Under the pieces are notes generated by a model. That model had not been told where the DNA came from, did not search any database, and worked only from the letters and a program-made list of their open reading frames with translations. From NCBI GenBank assembly GCA_964404205.1, contig CAYOJD010000050.1, forward strand, positions 1 through 21,714: a DNA stretch of 21,714 nt, given 5' to 3'. Both the position numbers and the translations under genes were made by a program. Numbering within the stretch: the first letter of the stretch is position 1; every line of letters starts with the position of its first letter. This document shows positions 16,081-21,714 of the stretch, one piece after another. Source of the stretch: CAZWBR01 sp964404205 (GTDB taxonomy: Bacteria; Bacteroidota; Bacteroidia; Bacteroidales; Prolixibacteraceae).

Positions 16081-17610
16081 CTATTCCCACTCGATGGTTG
16101 CCGGTGGCTTTGAACTGATATCATACACCACACGGTTAATTCCCCTTACCTTGTTGATAATATCGTTCGACACTTTGGCCAGAAACGCGTAGGGCAGGTG
16201 TACCCAGTCGGCAGTCATCCCATCGGTTGATGATACCGCACGCAGCGCTACCACATTTTCGTAAGTGCGCTCATCGCCCATTACCCCGACCGACTGTACC
16301 GGAAGCAGCATTACGCCTGCCTGCCACACTTTATCGTACAAGCCCCACTCTTTCAATCCATTGATAAAAATGGCATCGGCTTCCTGCAATACGCTTACCT
16401 TCTCAGGGGTCACATCGCTCAGGATACGGATTCCCAGTCCCGGTCCCGGGAAGGGATGGCGGCCAATCAACTCCGGCTTGATGCCCAACGCACGGCCCAC
16501 TCGGCGGACTTCGTCTTTGAACAGCAGGCTTAACGGCTCTACCACTTTCAGTTTCATCTTTTCAGGCAAACCGCCCACATTGTGGTGCGACTTGATAGTA
16601 GCCGACGGCCCGTTGACCGAAACCGATTCAATCACATCGGGATAGATGGTTCCCTGGGCCAGCCATTTCACATCTTGTATTTTGTGTGCTTCCACATCGA
16701 ATACCTCGATAAAGTCGCGGCCAATAATCTTGCGTTTTTGTTCAGGTTCACGGATGCCTTTCAGGTCGTTCCAGAACTTCTCCTTGGCATCGACCCCGAT
16801 CACATTCAGCCCCATGTCTTTGTACGACTCCAGTACGTCTTCGAATTCGTTTTTGCGCAACAGGCCGTTGTCAACAAAGATGCAGGTGAGGTTCTTGCCA
16901 ATAGCTTTGTTCAGCAAAACGGCAGCCACTGTCGAGTCGACACCTCCCGAAAGGCCGAGTACCACCTTGTCGTTGCCCAGTTTCTGTTGCAACTGGTGAA
17001 CGGTGGTTTCGATAAACGAAGCCGGTGTCCAATCCTGCTTGCAACCGCAAATATCGACCACAAAGTTTTGAAGCAGTTGTCTCCCTTCGGTGGTATGGTA
17101 CACTTCGGGGTGAAACTGAATGGCGTAGGTTTTCTCACTTTCGATACGGAAAGCTGCGTTCTCGACATCGCCGGTCGAGGCAATTACCGAATAGTTTTCC
17201 GGAAGGCGAACGATGGTGTCGCCATGGCTCATCCAAACCTGACTGTTGTCGCTGATATTTTTGAATAACTCGTTATTCGTGTCAATGTATTTGAGGTTCG
17301 CACGGCCATACTCCCGCGAGTCGGAAGCCGCTACCTCGCCACCGTAAAAGTGCGACAAATATTGAGCGCCATAACAAACGCCCAGCAGGGGCAATTTCCC
17401 TTTAATGGAAGAGAGGTCGATACGCGGCCCTTTTTCATCTCGTACCGAATATGGACTTCCCGAAAGGATTACCCCTTTTACCGTTTCGTCGATAGCCGGA
17501 TAGTGGTTGAATGGGTGGATTTCGCAATAAACGTTCAGTTCCCTGACACGGCGGCCTATCAATTGGGTGTATTGTGAGCCAAAATCGAGGATAAGAATTT
17601 TTTCCTGCAT
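16081..17610 (-). CDS. guaA: GMP synthase (glutamine-hydrolysing)
   Basis: GuaA converts XMP to GMP using glutamine and ATP. The open frame extends upstream to 17817, but the family N-terminus MQEKILILDFGSQYTQLIGR fixes the start at 17610, giving 509 residues, the normal size. The class I glutamine amidotransferase domain (1 to about 190) has the nucleophile C79 in GVCYGAQ and the H167/E169 pair in FHPEVYH. The ATP-pyrophosphatase domain starts near 205 with the PP-loop LSGGVDST (220-227). The C-terminal dimerisation domain contains RHPFPGPGLGIRILSD and ends PPATIEWE. All catalytic residues are intact. It stands alone (no guaB nearby) and has a canonical promoter 34 bases before the ATG. Confidence 0.98.
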   Translation of the reverse strand: MQEKILILDFGSQYTQLIGRRVRELNVYCEIHPFNHYPAIDETVKGVILSGSPYSVRDEKGPRIDLSSIKGKLPLLGVCYGAQYLSHFYGGEVAASDSREYGRANLKYIDTNNELFKNISDNSQVWMSHGDTIVRLPENYSVIASTGDVENAAFRIESEKTYAIQFHPEVYHTTEGRQLLQNFVVDICGCKQDWTPASFIETTVHQLQQKLGNDKVVLGLSGGVDSTVAAVLLNKAIGKNLTCIFVDNGLLRKNEFEDVLESYKDMGLNVIGVDAKEKFWNDLKGIREPEQKRKIIGRDFIEVFDVEAHKIQDVKWLAQGTIYPDVIESVSVNGPSATIKSHHNVGGLPEKMKLKVVEPLSLLFKDEVRRVGRALGIKPELIGRHPFPGPGLGIRILSDVTPEKVSVLQEADAIFINGLKEWGLYDKVWQAGVMLLPVQSVGVMGDERTYENVVALRAVSSTDGMTADWVHLPYAFLAKVSNDIINKVRGINRVVYDISSKPPATIEWE

Positions 17611-17643
17611 GGGGTTGTTTTTGATGAACTTTGATTGTTGGCG

Positions 17644-17675
17644 CAAAGATACCATTTTATGAATCTCACCCAAAA
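17644..17675 (-). promoter_or_regulatory. guaA promoter, canonical Bacteroidota type
   Basis: On the minus strand TTTTG (17675-17671) and TATCTTTG (17651-17644) are exact matches to the -33 and -7 elements, with the ideal 19-base spacing. Transcription should start near 17638, giving a leader of roughly 28 bases. That is too short for a structured riboswitch such as a guanine aptamer, and none was seen. Confidence 0.8.
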
Positions 17676-17715
17676 GCCGAAAGGGTTGCAGCTGCCATTT
17701 CAATGTTATTAAAAT

Positions 17716-17743
17716 ATTAATGCCCGTATAAACGGGCATTAAT
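17716..17743 (-). terminator. Terminator hairpin after the DUF5362 gene
   Basis: ATTAATGCCCGT (17716-17727) and ACGGGCATTAAT (17732-17743) form a perfect 12-bp stem with a four-base loop. On the minus strand it lies 27 bases after the DUF5362 stop and is followed by the T-rich ATTTTAATAA. It also insulates the guaA promoter from upstream read-through. Confidence 0.75.
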
Positions 17744-17770
17744 CTCATTTTAAATATGGTAAACCGGAAG

Positions 17771-18226
17771 TTAGCCCGGCAACATTCCCAGCGATGCAAC
17801 AAGCGCCGCACCAACAATTACCAGCAGGTAAAAAGCCAAGCCAACAATGGTGAGAATCCCTACAAACTTGAAGGTCCTCTTCAGATTGGCGAAAGCGTCA
17901 GCCAGTTCGACAGCAGAATTGTCTTTCAACGCCTCTTCGGTCATTTTGGCAAACCTGAACATGAAAAAATTGGGCAAAAAGTAGAGTAACCCCATTAAAA
18001 GATAGAAAACAATCAAAACGGTGGCCGAGGTGGCAGTTAGCGGGGTTGCGGTATCGGAGGTGTTGAAGCCGGCAACGACCGGAACCAAAATCAGTCCGAA
18101 AAGAATAATTAAGCCGCTGAAAATAAAACCGACAATGGCCAAAAACTTGGCCCAACCGGCCGCCGAACGCATTTCGACTTTACTGTGATGATTGATTACG
18201 AGTTGATTAGATGTGAGTTCGTCCAT
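17771..18226 (-). CDS. DUF5362-like small membrane protein
   Basis: This 151-residue protein has a short polar N-terminus and three to four hydrophobic segments (about 27-53, 66-92 and 119-146). The opening of the first, SAAGWAKFLAIVGFIFSGLI, together with FYLLMGLLYFLPNFFMFRFA and LADAFANLKRTFKFVGILTIV, recalls the DUF5362 family of Bacteroidota, whose function is unknown. The family name is given from memory of its typical segments and was not checked by a search. The gene begins 26 bases after the DUF1080 gene on the same strand, so the two may be co-transcribed. A strong hairpin follows its stop codon. Confidence 0.75.
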   Translation of the reverse strand: MDELTSNQLVINHHSKVEMRSAAGWAKFLAIVGFIFSGLIILFGLILVPVVAGFNTSDTATPLTATSATVLIVFYLLMGLLYFLPNFFMFRFAKMTEEALKDNSAVELADAFANLKRTFKFVGILTIVGLAFYLLVIVGAALVASLGMLPG

Positions 18227-18252
18227 CGGGGAGAATTGTTTTTTAGTGTGTC

Positions 18253-19008
18253 TTACAGATTGCGAATCCAGATGTTGCGGTAGCTCACCGGATTGCCATG
18301 GTCCTGGAGCGAAATTGGGCCGGGGCCGTGTGCTTTGTATTTAGGTACACCAATATATTCGGTTGGGCCTAAAATGGTGGTGTTGTTTTGTACCAATACC
18401 CCGTTTTGCAAAACGGTTACACGCCCGGGCGAGAATACCGAACCGTCTGGTTTAAAGCGCGGCGCGGTGTAAATGATATCATAAACCTGCCATTCGCCTG
18501 GTTTCCTGCAAACATTCACCAGTGGTGCACTCTGTTTGTAAATAGAGCCTGCCTGACCGTTGCGGTAGGTGCGGTTGTTGTAGTTGTCGAGTACCTGAAC
18601 TTCGTAAATGCCCTGAAGGAAGATACCTGAGTTGCCACGTCCCTGGCTTTGGCCAACCACTTCGGCCGGTGTACGCCACTCGATATGCAACTGAAAATCT
18701 TCAAATTTGGCTTTGGTGGTAATGCCTCCGGTCCCTCTGGTAACGGTCACACAACCGTCAGCCACTGTCCAACCCGACTTTTCGCCTTTGTCGTTGGTCC
18801 AATTTTGCTGAAAACTTTCGCCGGTACCATCGAAAAGGACTACGGCATCCGACGGCGCATGGGCTGGCTCAACGCCGGGGGTTACTACGGTTACTTCCGG
18901 ATTCCAGAATTCTGTCATTTCAGGCTTCATCGGGGCACCGTCGGGAAATTCCTGTGCCATTGCTGCACAAGCAATTAGCATCGTTGGTAAAAATAAAAAT
19001 CTTTTCAT
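18253..19008 (-). CDS. Secreted DUF1080 protein (3-keto-disaccharide hydrolase-like, concanavalin-type fold)
   Basis: The start at 19008 gives a clean signal peptide (MKRFLFLPTMLIACAAMA, cleavage before QEFPDG). An upstream in-frame ATG at 19149 would add 47 unlikely residues. The 251-residue protein matches DUF1080 in order: AVVLFDGTG near 80, GWTVADGCVTVTRGTGGI, FEDFQLHIEWRTP, GNSGIFLQGIYEVQVLDNY, KPGEWQVYDIIYTAPRF, and the C-terminal GPISLQDHGNPVSYRNIWIR. The domain has a beta-jelly-roll, lectin/laminarinase-like fold, and some members hydrolyse 3-keto-glycosides. Here it is a stand-alone domain likely in the periplasm. No clear promoter was found; TACCTTTA at 19050-19043 is a one-mismatch -7 box without a -33 partner. 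It is divergent from the BlaI/M56 operon. Confidence 0.9.
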   Translation of the reverse strand: MKRFLFLPTMLIACAAMAQEFPDGAPMKPEMTEFWNPEVTVVTPGVEPAHAPSDAVVLFDGTGESFQQNWTNDKGEKSGWTVADGCVTVTRGTGGITTKAKFEDFQLHIEWRTPAEVVGQSQGRGNSGIFLQGIYEVQVLDNYNNRTYRNGQAGSIYKQSAPLVNVCRKPGEWQVYDIIYTAPRFKPDGSVFSPGRVTVLQNGVLVQNNTTILGPTEYIGVPKYKAHGPGPISLQDHGNPVSYRNIWIRNL

Positions 19009-19150
19009 TGTGTTGTGTTTTAGTTGAATATATAAACTCCGATAAAGGTAAAAAGTAAATTTGAATCTGCTACCGCTTCGGCCATAATCAAACCCTAAAT
19101 TTTTGAAAGAAAGCCCGTTTTTGCTCCCGTTTAATATTTTTAACTTCAAC

Positions 19151-19166
19151 TACGAAAAAAGTCGTA
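19151..19166. promoter_or_regulatory. BlaI-type operator 1
   Basis: TACGA-N6-TCGTA, a perfect palindrome with centre AAAAAG, located upstream of the -33 box. It shares the oriented form TACGA-N5-GTCGTA with operator 2. Its centre is exactly 30 bp (about three helical turns) from that of operator 2. Confidence 0.75.
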
Positions 19167-19172
19167 ATAAAA

Positions 19173-19204
19173 TTTGCATCTACGAAAGTTGTCGTATATA
19201 TTTG
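19173..19204 (+). promoter_or_regulatory. Promoter of the BlaI/M56 operon
   Basis: TTTG (19173-19176) and TATATTTG (19197-19204) match the Bacteroidota -33 and -7 elements exactly with a 20-base spacer. Transcription should begin near 19211, about 19 bases before the repressor ATG. Operator 2 fills the spacer and operator 3 covers the start site, so a bound repressor would block polymerase. Confidence 0.82.
19181..19196. promoter_or_regulatory. BlaI-type operator 2, within the promoter spacer
   Basis: TACGA-N6-TCGTA with centre AAGTTG, lying wholly between the -33 and -7 boxes and touching the -7 box. The arms are perfect. Confidence 0.8.
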
Positions 19205-19220
19205 TACGACACAAATCGTA
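19205..19220. promoter_or_regulatory. BlaI-type operator 3, over the transcription start
   Basis: TACGA-N6-TCGTA with centre CACAAA, starting on the base after the -7 box. Read on the minus strand it also fits TACGA-N5-GTCGTA. Its centre is 24 bp from that of operator 2, and it ends ten bases before the repressor start codon. Confidence 0.8.
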
Positions 19221-19229
19221 GTAAAAGTG

Positions 19230-19622
19230 ATGATGGAAGAACAAAAATCGACACCCACGGCTGCCGAACTCGAAATCCTCACCGTGTTGTGGGAGCAACA
19301 GCCCCTTACGGTGAAAGAGGTGCATGATAAGCTGTCGGGAACCAAAGAGATTGGTTATACTACCGCATTGAAAATGATGCAGAACATGACTGCCAAAGGG
19401 CTGCTGACCCGTGAGCCCAACGGCAAAAACCATCTCTACTATCCGTGCTACAAGAAAGAGGAGACCCGCGGGCGGCTGCTCGACCGTTTTCTCGATGCCA
19501 CTTTTGCCGGCTCGGCCTCCAGCCTGGTGATGCAGCTGCTGGGCAACCGCAAAACCAATCAGGACGAGATTGACGAAATTAAGCGTATCATTTCAGACAT
19601 GGAACAAAACCAACAGCCATGA
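19230..19622 (+). CDS. BlaI/MecI/CopY-family transcriptional repressor
   Basis: The ATG at 19230 is chosen; an in-frame GTG (19227) and a second ATG (19233) adjoin it. The 130-residue length is typical. The N-terminal winged helix runs from TAAELEILTVLWEQQPLTVKEV (10-31) through GYTTALKMMQNMTAKGLLTREPNGKNHLYYP (42-72), a classic BlaI/MecI DNA-binding block. The C-terminal helices (about 78-128) form the dimer. Such repressors bind paired palindromes at their own promoter and are inactivated when a partner M56 protease senses a signal. Three operators precede this gene, so autoregulation is very likely. It overlaps the M56 gene by 4 bases (ATGA). The Asn-Phe cleavage site known from staphylococcal BlaI is not evident. 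Confidence 0.93.
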   Translation: MMEEQKSTPTAAELEILTVLWEQQPLTVKEVHDKLSGTKEIGYTTALKMMQNMTAKGLLTREPNGKNHLYYPCYKKEETRGRLLDRFLDATFAGSASSLVMQLLGNRKTNQDEIDEIKRIISDMEQNQQP

Positions 19623-21493
19623 ACCCCTTTCGAAACCTCTTCTCCCCCGAATTTACCGAAGCGCTGGGCTGGACCATCGTCCACTCCCTGTGGCAGGCCA
19701 CGGCGGTTGGATTGGCACTGGCCGTTATTCTGTTGCTGATACGGCGCAAGAGTGCCCAAATCAAATACTTTATCTCGTTTGCCGCGCTGATGGGAATCTT
19801 ATGCTGGTCGGCTGTCACCTTTGTTCAGTCGTACCGTTATGCTGCCGAGAAACAACAGCTCAAAACAGTAATTATCCATAACCCCAGCTATGTAAAAGCG
19901 CTGTTGCAGCCCTCGCCCGGGCAAACGGTCACGGTTGCCGACACGGAATCGTCAGTCAACCTGAAACTGGTCAAAACACGTGCCTTCTTTCAGCGAAATT
20001 TCTACTGGATATGTTTCGTGTGGATATGCGGGCTGGTGTTGTTGATGACCCGTTTGGTGGGAGGGTATGTTTATACCCGCAGGCTGCGCAACTATCAGTT
20101 GATACCGCTTGACAGCGACTGGTTGCAGCGGGTTGGGGCAATGGCCGCAAAGATGGGTATCCGACGGAAAGTGGTTGCCTGTTGTTCCCCGCTCACATTG
20201 GTACCGCTCACCATTGGTACATTCAAGCCGGTAATCTTATTTCCTGTTTCGGCTTTTACCGGTCTCTCGGCCGACGAGATCGAGGCCATTCTGGCCCACG
20301 AACTGGCCCACGTGGTGCGCAACGACTATTTTTTCAATATAATACAGTCGCTCGTCGAGATTCTCTTTTTCTACCATCCGGCCGTTTGGATTATCTCTGC
20401 CCAAATCAGAAGCGAACGCGAAAACAGTTGCGACAATGTAGCTATCGCCGTTACCGGCAACAAAATTGCCTATGTAAAAGCGCTTGCGGCTGTCCAAATG
20501 GGGCAATACCAGCCCGAACCGCAGCTCTCGATGGCCTTTTCGGCCCGCAACGGAAATGTACTGCACCGCATTAAAAGAATACAAAAACAAGTTACCATGA
20601 AAACAAATTTCAGCGAAGGAGTGATAGCCGCAGCCGTCATCATTGTCGGACTGACACTGGCATCGTTTACCATTGGCACCCATGTGTTGCCCGAAAGGGG
20701 GAAATCGCAAACGGCCCCGACAGCCTTGACGAAGGCCAAAAGCGATTCTATCCGTACCCGCCTCGAAACGGCAGTCGAAAATTCGACAGTGGAAACCAAA
20801 GAGATAAAAGAGTTACAGCAGTTGGCCGAGATGGCTTATTCCGAGAGCGACACGGTTCAGTCGGCCGAGATTTTGCAGGAAATCGATAAGGCCATGCGCC
20901 AGATTGATGTCGAAAAAATAGTCAACGATGCGATGAAAGTGGCCCACGAAGCGATGAAAAATGCTTCGGTCGAAATCGAAAAAGCATACGAAAAGATTGA
21001 CAAAGAACAGTTGCGCCGCGAGATTGAAGCTGCCCGCGCCGATATCGAAGCTTCGCGCAACGAAATAGACCGCGAACAACTGCGTGGTGAAATGGAGGCT
21101 GCCCGTGCCGACATCGAGGCTTCGCGTGCCGATATGGAACGGGATATTCGCGAAGATATGCAACGCGAAGGGGCCTCTTCGGAAGATATTGATGCCGCCA
21201 TCAAAGCTGCTTCGGCTGGCCTCGATATCGCCGCTTCGGTAGTCAGCAGTATTGATATCGACGGCATTGTCAGTGCTGCCCTTGCCGGAACCACCCAGGC
21301 GCTCGAAGCCATTGGCAACATCGATATTGATTCGATTGCTGAAACGGGCGAACTTGACCATCAGGAACAGCTAAAGGCTGCCATGAAATCGCTCGAACAG
21401 CAGCAGAAACAGCTCGAAATCCAGCAAAAGCAACTGAAAAAGCAGATGAAAAACCTCGAAAAACAGGAAAAACAAAATCAACAGACCCGCTGA
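19619..21493 (+). CDS. M56 (BlaR1-type) membrane metalloprotease with a coiled-coil periplasmic tail
   Basis: This 624-residue protein has membrane helices near 15-41, 50-70 and 128-148, a zinc-protease domain at about 160-325, and a further helix near 333-354. The zinc motif is HELAH (227-231) in ILAHELAHVVRND, with the likely third ligand E268 in the RSERENSCDN block. These features define peptidase family M56, whose members transmit a periplasmic signal by cleaving, or triggering cleavage of, a BlaI-type repressor encoded beside them. In BlaR1/MecR1 the C-terminal region is a penicillin-binding sensor with an SxxK motif. Here residues 355-624 are instead mostly charged helix with a 23-residue tandem repeat (460-482 and 483-505), and they end in a Q/K-rich helix. 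The signal is therefore unknown and probably not a beta-lactam. Translation is coupled to the repressor gene. Confidence 0.92.
   Translation: MNPFRNLFSPEFTEALGWTIVHSLWQATAVGLALAVILLLIRRKSAQIKYFISFAALMGILCWSAVTFVQSYRYAAEKQQLKTVIIHNPSYVKALLQPSPGQTVTVADTESSVNLKLVKTRAFFQRNFYWICFVWICGLVLLMTRLVGGYVYTRRLRNYQLIPLDSDWLQRVGAMAAKMGIRRKVVACCSPLTLVPLTIGTFKPVILFPVSAFTGLSADEIEAILAHELAHVVRNDYFFNIIQSLVEILFFYHPAVWIISAQIRSERENSCDNVAIAVTGNKIAYVKALAAVQMGQYQPEPQLSMAFSARNGNVLHRIKRIQKQVTMKTNFSEGVIAAAVIIVGLTLASFTIGTHVLPERGKSQTAPTALTKAKSDSIRTRLETAVENSTVETKEIKELQQLAEMAYSESDTVQSAEILQEIDKAMRQIDVEKIVNDAMKVAHEAMKNASVEIEKAYEKIDKEQLRREIEAARADIEASRNEIDREQLRGEMEAARADIEASRADMERDIREDMQREGASSEDIDAAIKAASAGLDIAASVVSSIDIDGIVSAALAGTTQALEAIGNIDIDSIAETGELDHQEQLKAAMKSLEQQQKQLEIQQKQLKKQMKNLEKQEKQNQQTR
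20996..21133 (+). repeat. Two 69-bp tandem units encoding 23-residue coiled-coil repeats
   Basis: Units at 20996-21064 and 21065-21133 encode peptides that begin IDKEQLRRE and IDREQLRGE, share EAARADIEASR, and are identical at 18 of 23 positions. Third-codon differences are numerous, so the duplication is old and the protein sequence is constrained. Confidence 0.85.
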
Positions 21494-21526
21494 TTCTCCG
21501 CGAGGTTGCCCTATACAGTTTCCCGG

Positions 21527-21563
21527 GAGGCTGTCGGTATTCGAACCGGCAGCCTCTTTGTTT
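21527..21563 (+). terminator. Rho-independent terminator of the BlaI/M56 operon
   Basis: GAGGCTGTCGGT (21527-21538) pairs with ACCGGCAGCCTC (21545-21556) over 12 bp with a single G-U wobble, around a 6-base loop, followed by TTTGTTT. It lies 33 bases after the M56 stop codon. Confidence 0.82.
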
Positions 21564-21639
21564 ATGCCGGAGTGCTATTGCCGAAATGAGAAGTAAAGGC
21601 TTCCGGTCGCTCTGCGCTCTTCGCACAACCAACTCCATA

Positions 21640-21683
21640 TTTTCTGTACATCTTCTGTACATTTTCTGTACATTTTCTGTACA
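21640..21683. repeat. Four tandem 11-bp units with TGTACA palindromes
   Basis: The unit TTTTCTGTACA occurs four times in a row (21640-21650, 21651-21661, 21662-21672, 21673-21683), with one C substitution in unit 2. Each unit ends in the palindrome TGTACA, so palindromes recur every 11 bp. The surrounding 21564-21714 holds no gene that could be supported. Confidence 0.85.
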
Positions 21684-21714
21684 TTTCAATATAGGAAATA
21701 TAGAGACGATAACC

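Noticed and set aside
16582..17268. 228-codon plus-strand open frame opposite guaA.
   Set aside because: It is antisense to conserved guaA sequence; no signal or domain of its own.
17611..17817. N-terminal extension of the guaA frame by 69 residues.
   Set aside because: The family N-terminus begins at MQEKILILDFGSQ; the extension would translate through the guaA promoter and the upstream terminator hairpin.
21640..21683. CRISPR-like repeat array.
   Set aside because: The units are 11 bp and directly adjacent with no spacers, and no cas genes are present.
21270..21689. Minus-strand open frame starting in the 11-bp repeats.
   Set aside because: It runs antisense to the M56 gene and its terminator, has no recognisable domain, and its first residues merely translate the tandem repeat.

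Overview
The window reads as a chromosomal segment of a Bacteroidota bacterium, most likely of the order Bacteroidales. This rests on the complete Bat (Bacteroides aerotolerance) operon, on several promoters of the phylum-specific TTTG / TAnnTTTG type, on the scarcity of strong Shine-Dalgarno sites, and on families common in this phylum (DUF1080, DUF5362, BlaI/M56 pairs). The species cannot be named from sequence alone. Coding density is high: no gene-free stretch exceeds about 235 bases, and no rRNA, tRNA, insertion sequence, integrase or CRISPR array was seen.

Layout. 1-656 (minus) is the start of an AMP-forming acyl-CoA synthetase that runs off the left edge. 845-1611 holds an AIM24/TIGR00266 protein followed by a strong terminator. 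1845-3843 is an overlapping pair: a membrane-anchored protein with a very divergent lysozyme-like domain, and a secreted phosphodiester glycosidase (NAGPA-type). 4029-12557 is the Bat operon: MoxR ATPase, DUF58 protein, a membrane protein with a BatD-like tail, then BatA, BatB, BatC, BatD and BatE. Two unexplained hairpins lie between the MoxR and DUF58 genes, and a possible internal promoter precedes batD. 12591-15008 carries divergent galM (minus) and galK (plus) of galactose catabolism. 15104-16030 is a PPP-like metallophosphatase. 16081-17610 (minus) is guaA, with a textbook Bacteroidota promoter. 17771-19008 (minus) holds a DUF5362 membrane protein and a secreted DUF1080 protein. 19230-21493 is a BlaI-type repressor and an M56 (BlaR1-type) membrane metalloprotease. 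A terminator and a short 11-bp tandem repeat close the window.

How the genes work together. In the Bat operon, MoxR probably acts as a AAA+ chaperone on the von Willebrand factor A (VWA) proteins DUF58, BatA and BatB, with the TPR proteins BatC and BatE and the large BatD as envelope partners. This is by analogy with the family; the biochemical job of Bat is not settled. GalM and GalK are the first two enzymes of the Leloir pathway.

The most striking regulatory structure is at 19151-19220. Three perfect TACGA-N6-TCGTA palindromes sit on, between and just after the promoter elements of the BlaI/M56 operon. The M56 partner lacks a penicillin-binding sensor domain and instead carries a roughly 270-residue periplasmic, largely coiled-coil tail with an internal 23-residue tandem repeat. 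Its signal is therefore probably not a beta-lactam. This self-controlled proteolytic switch is the best candidate here for an undescribed system.
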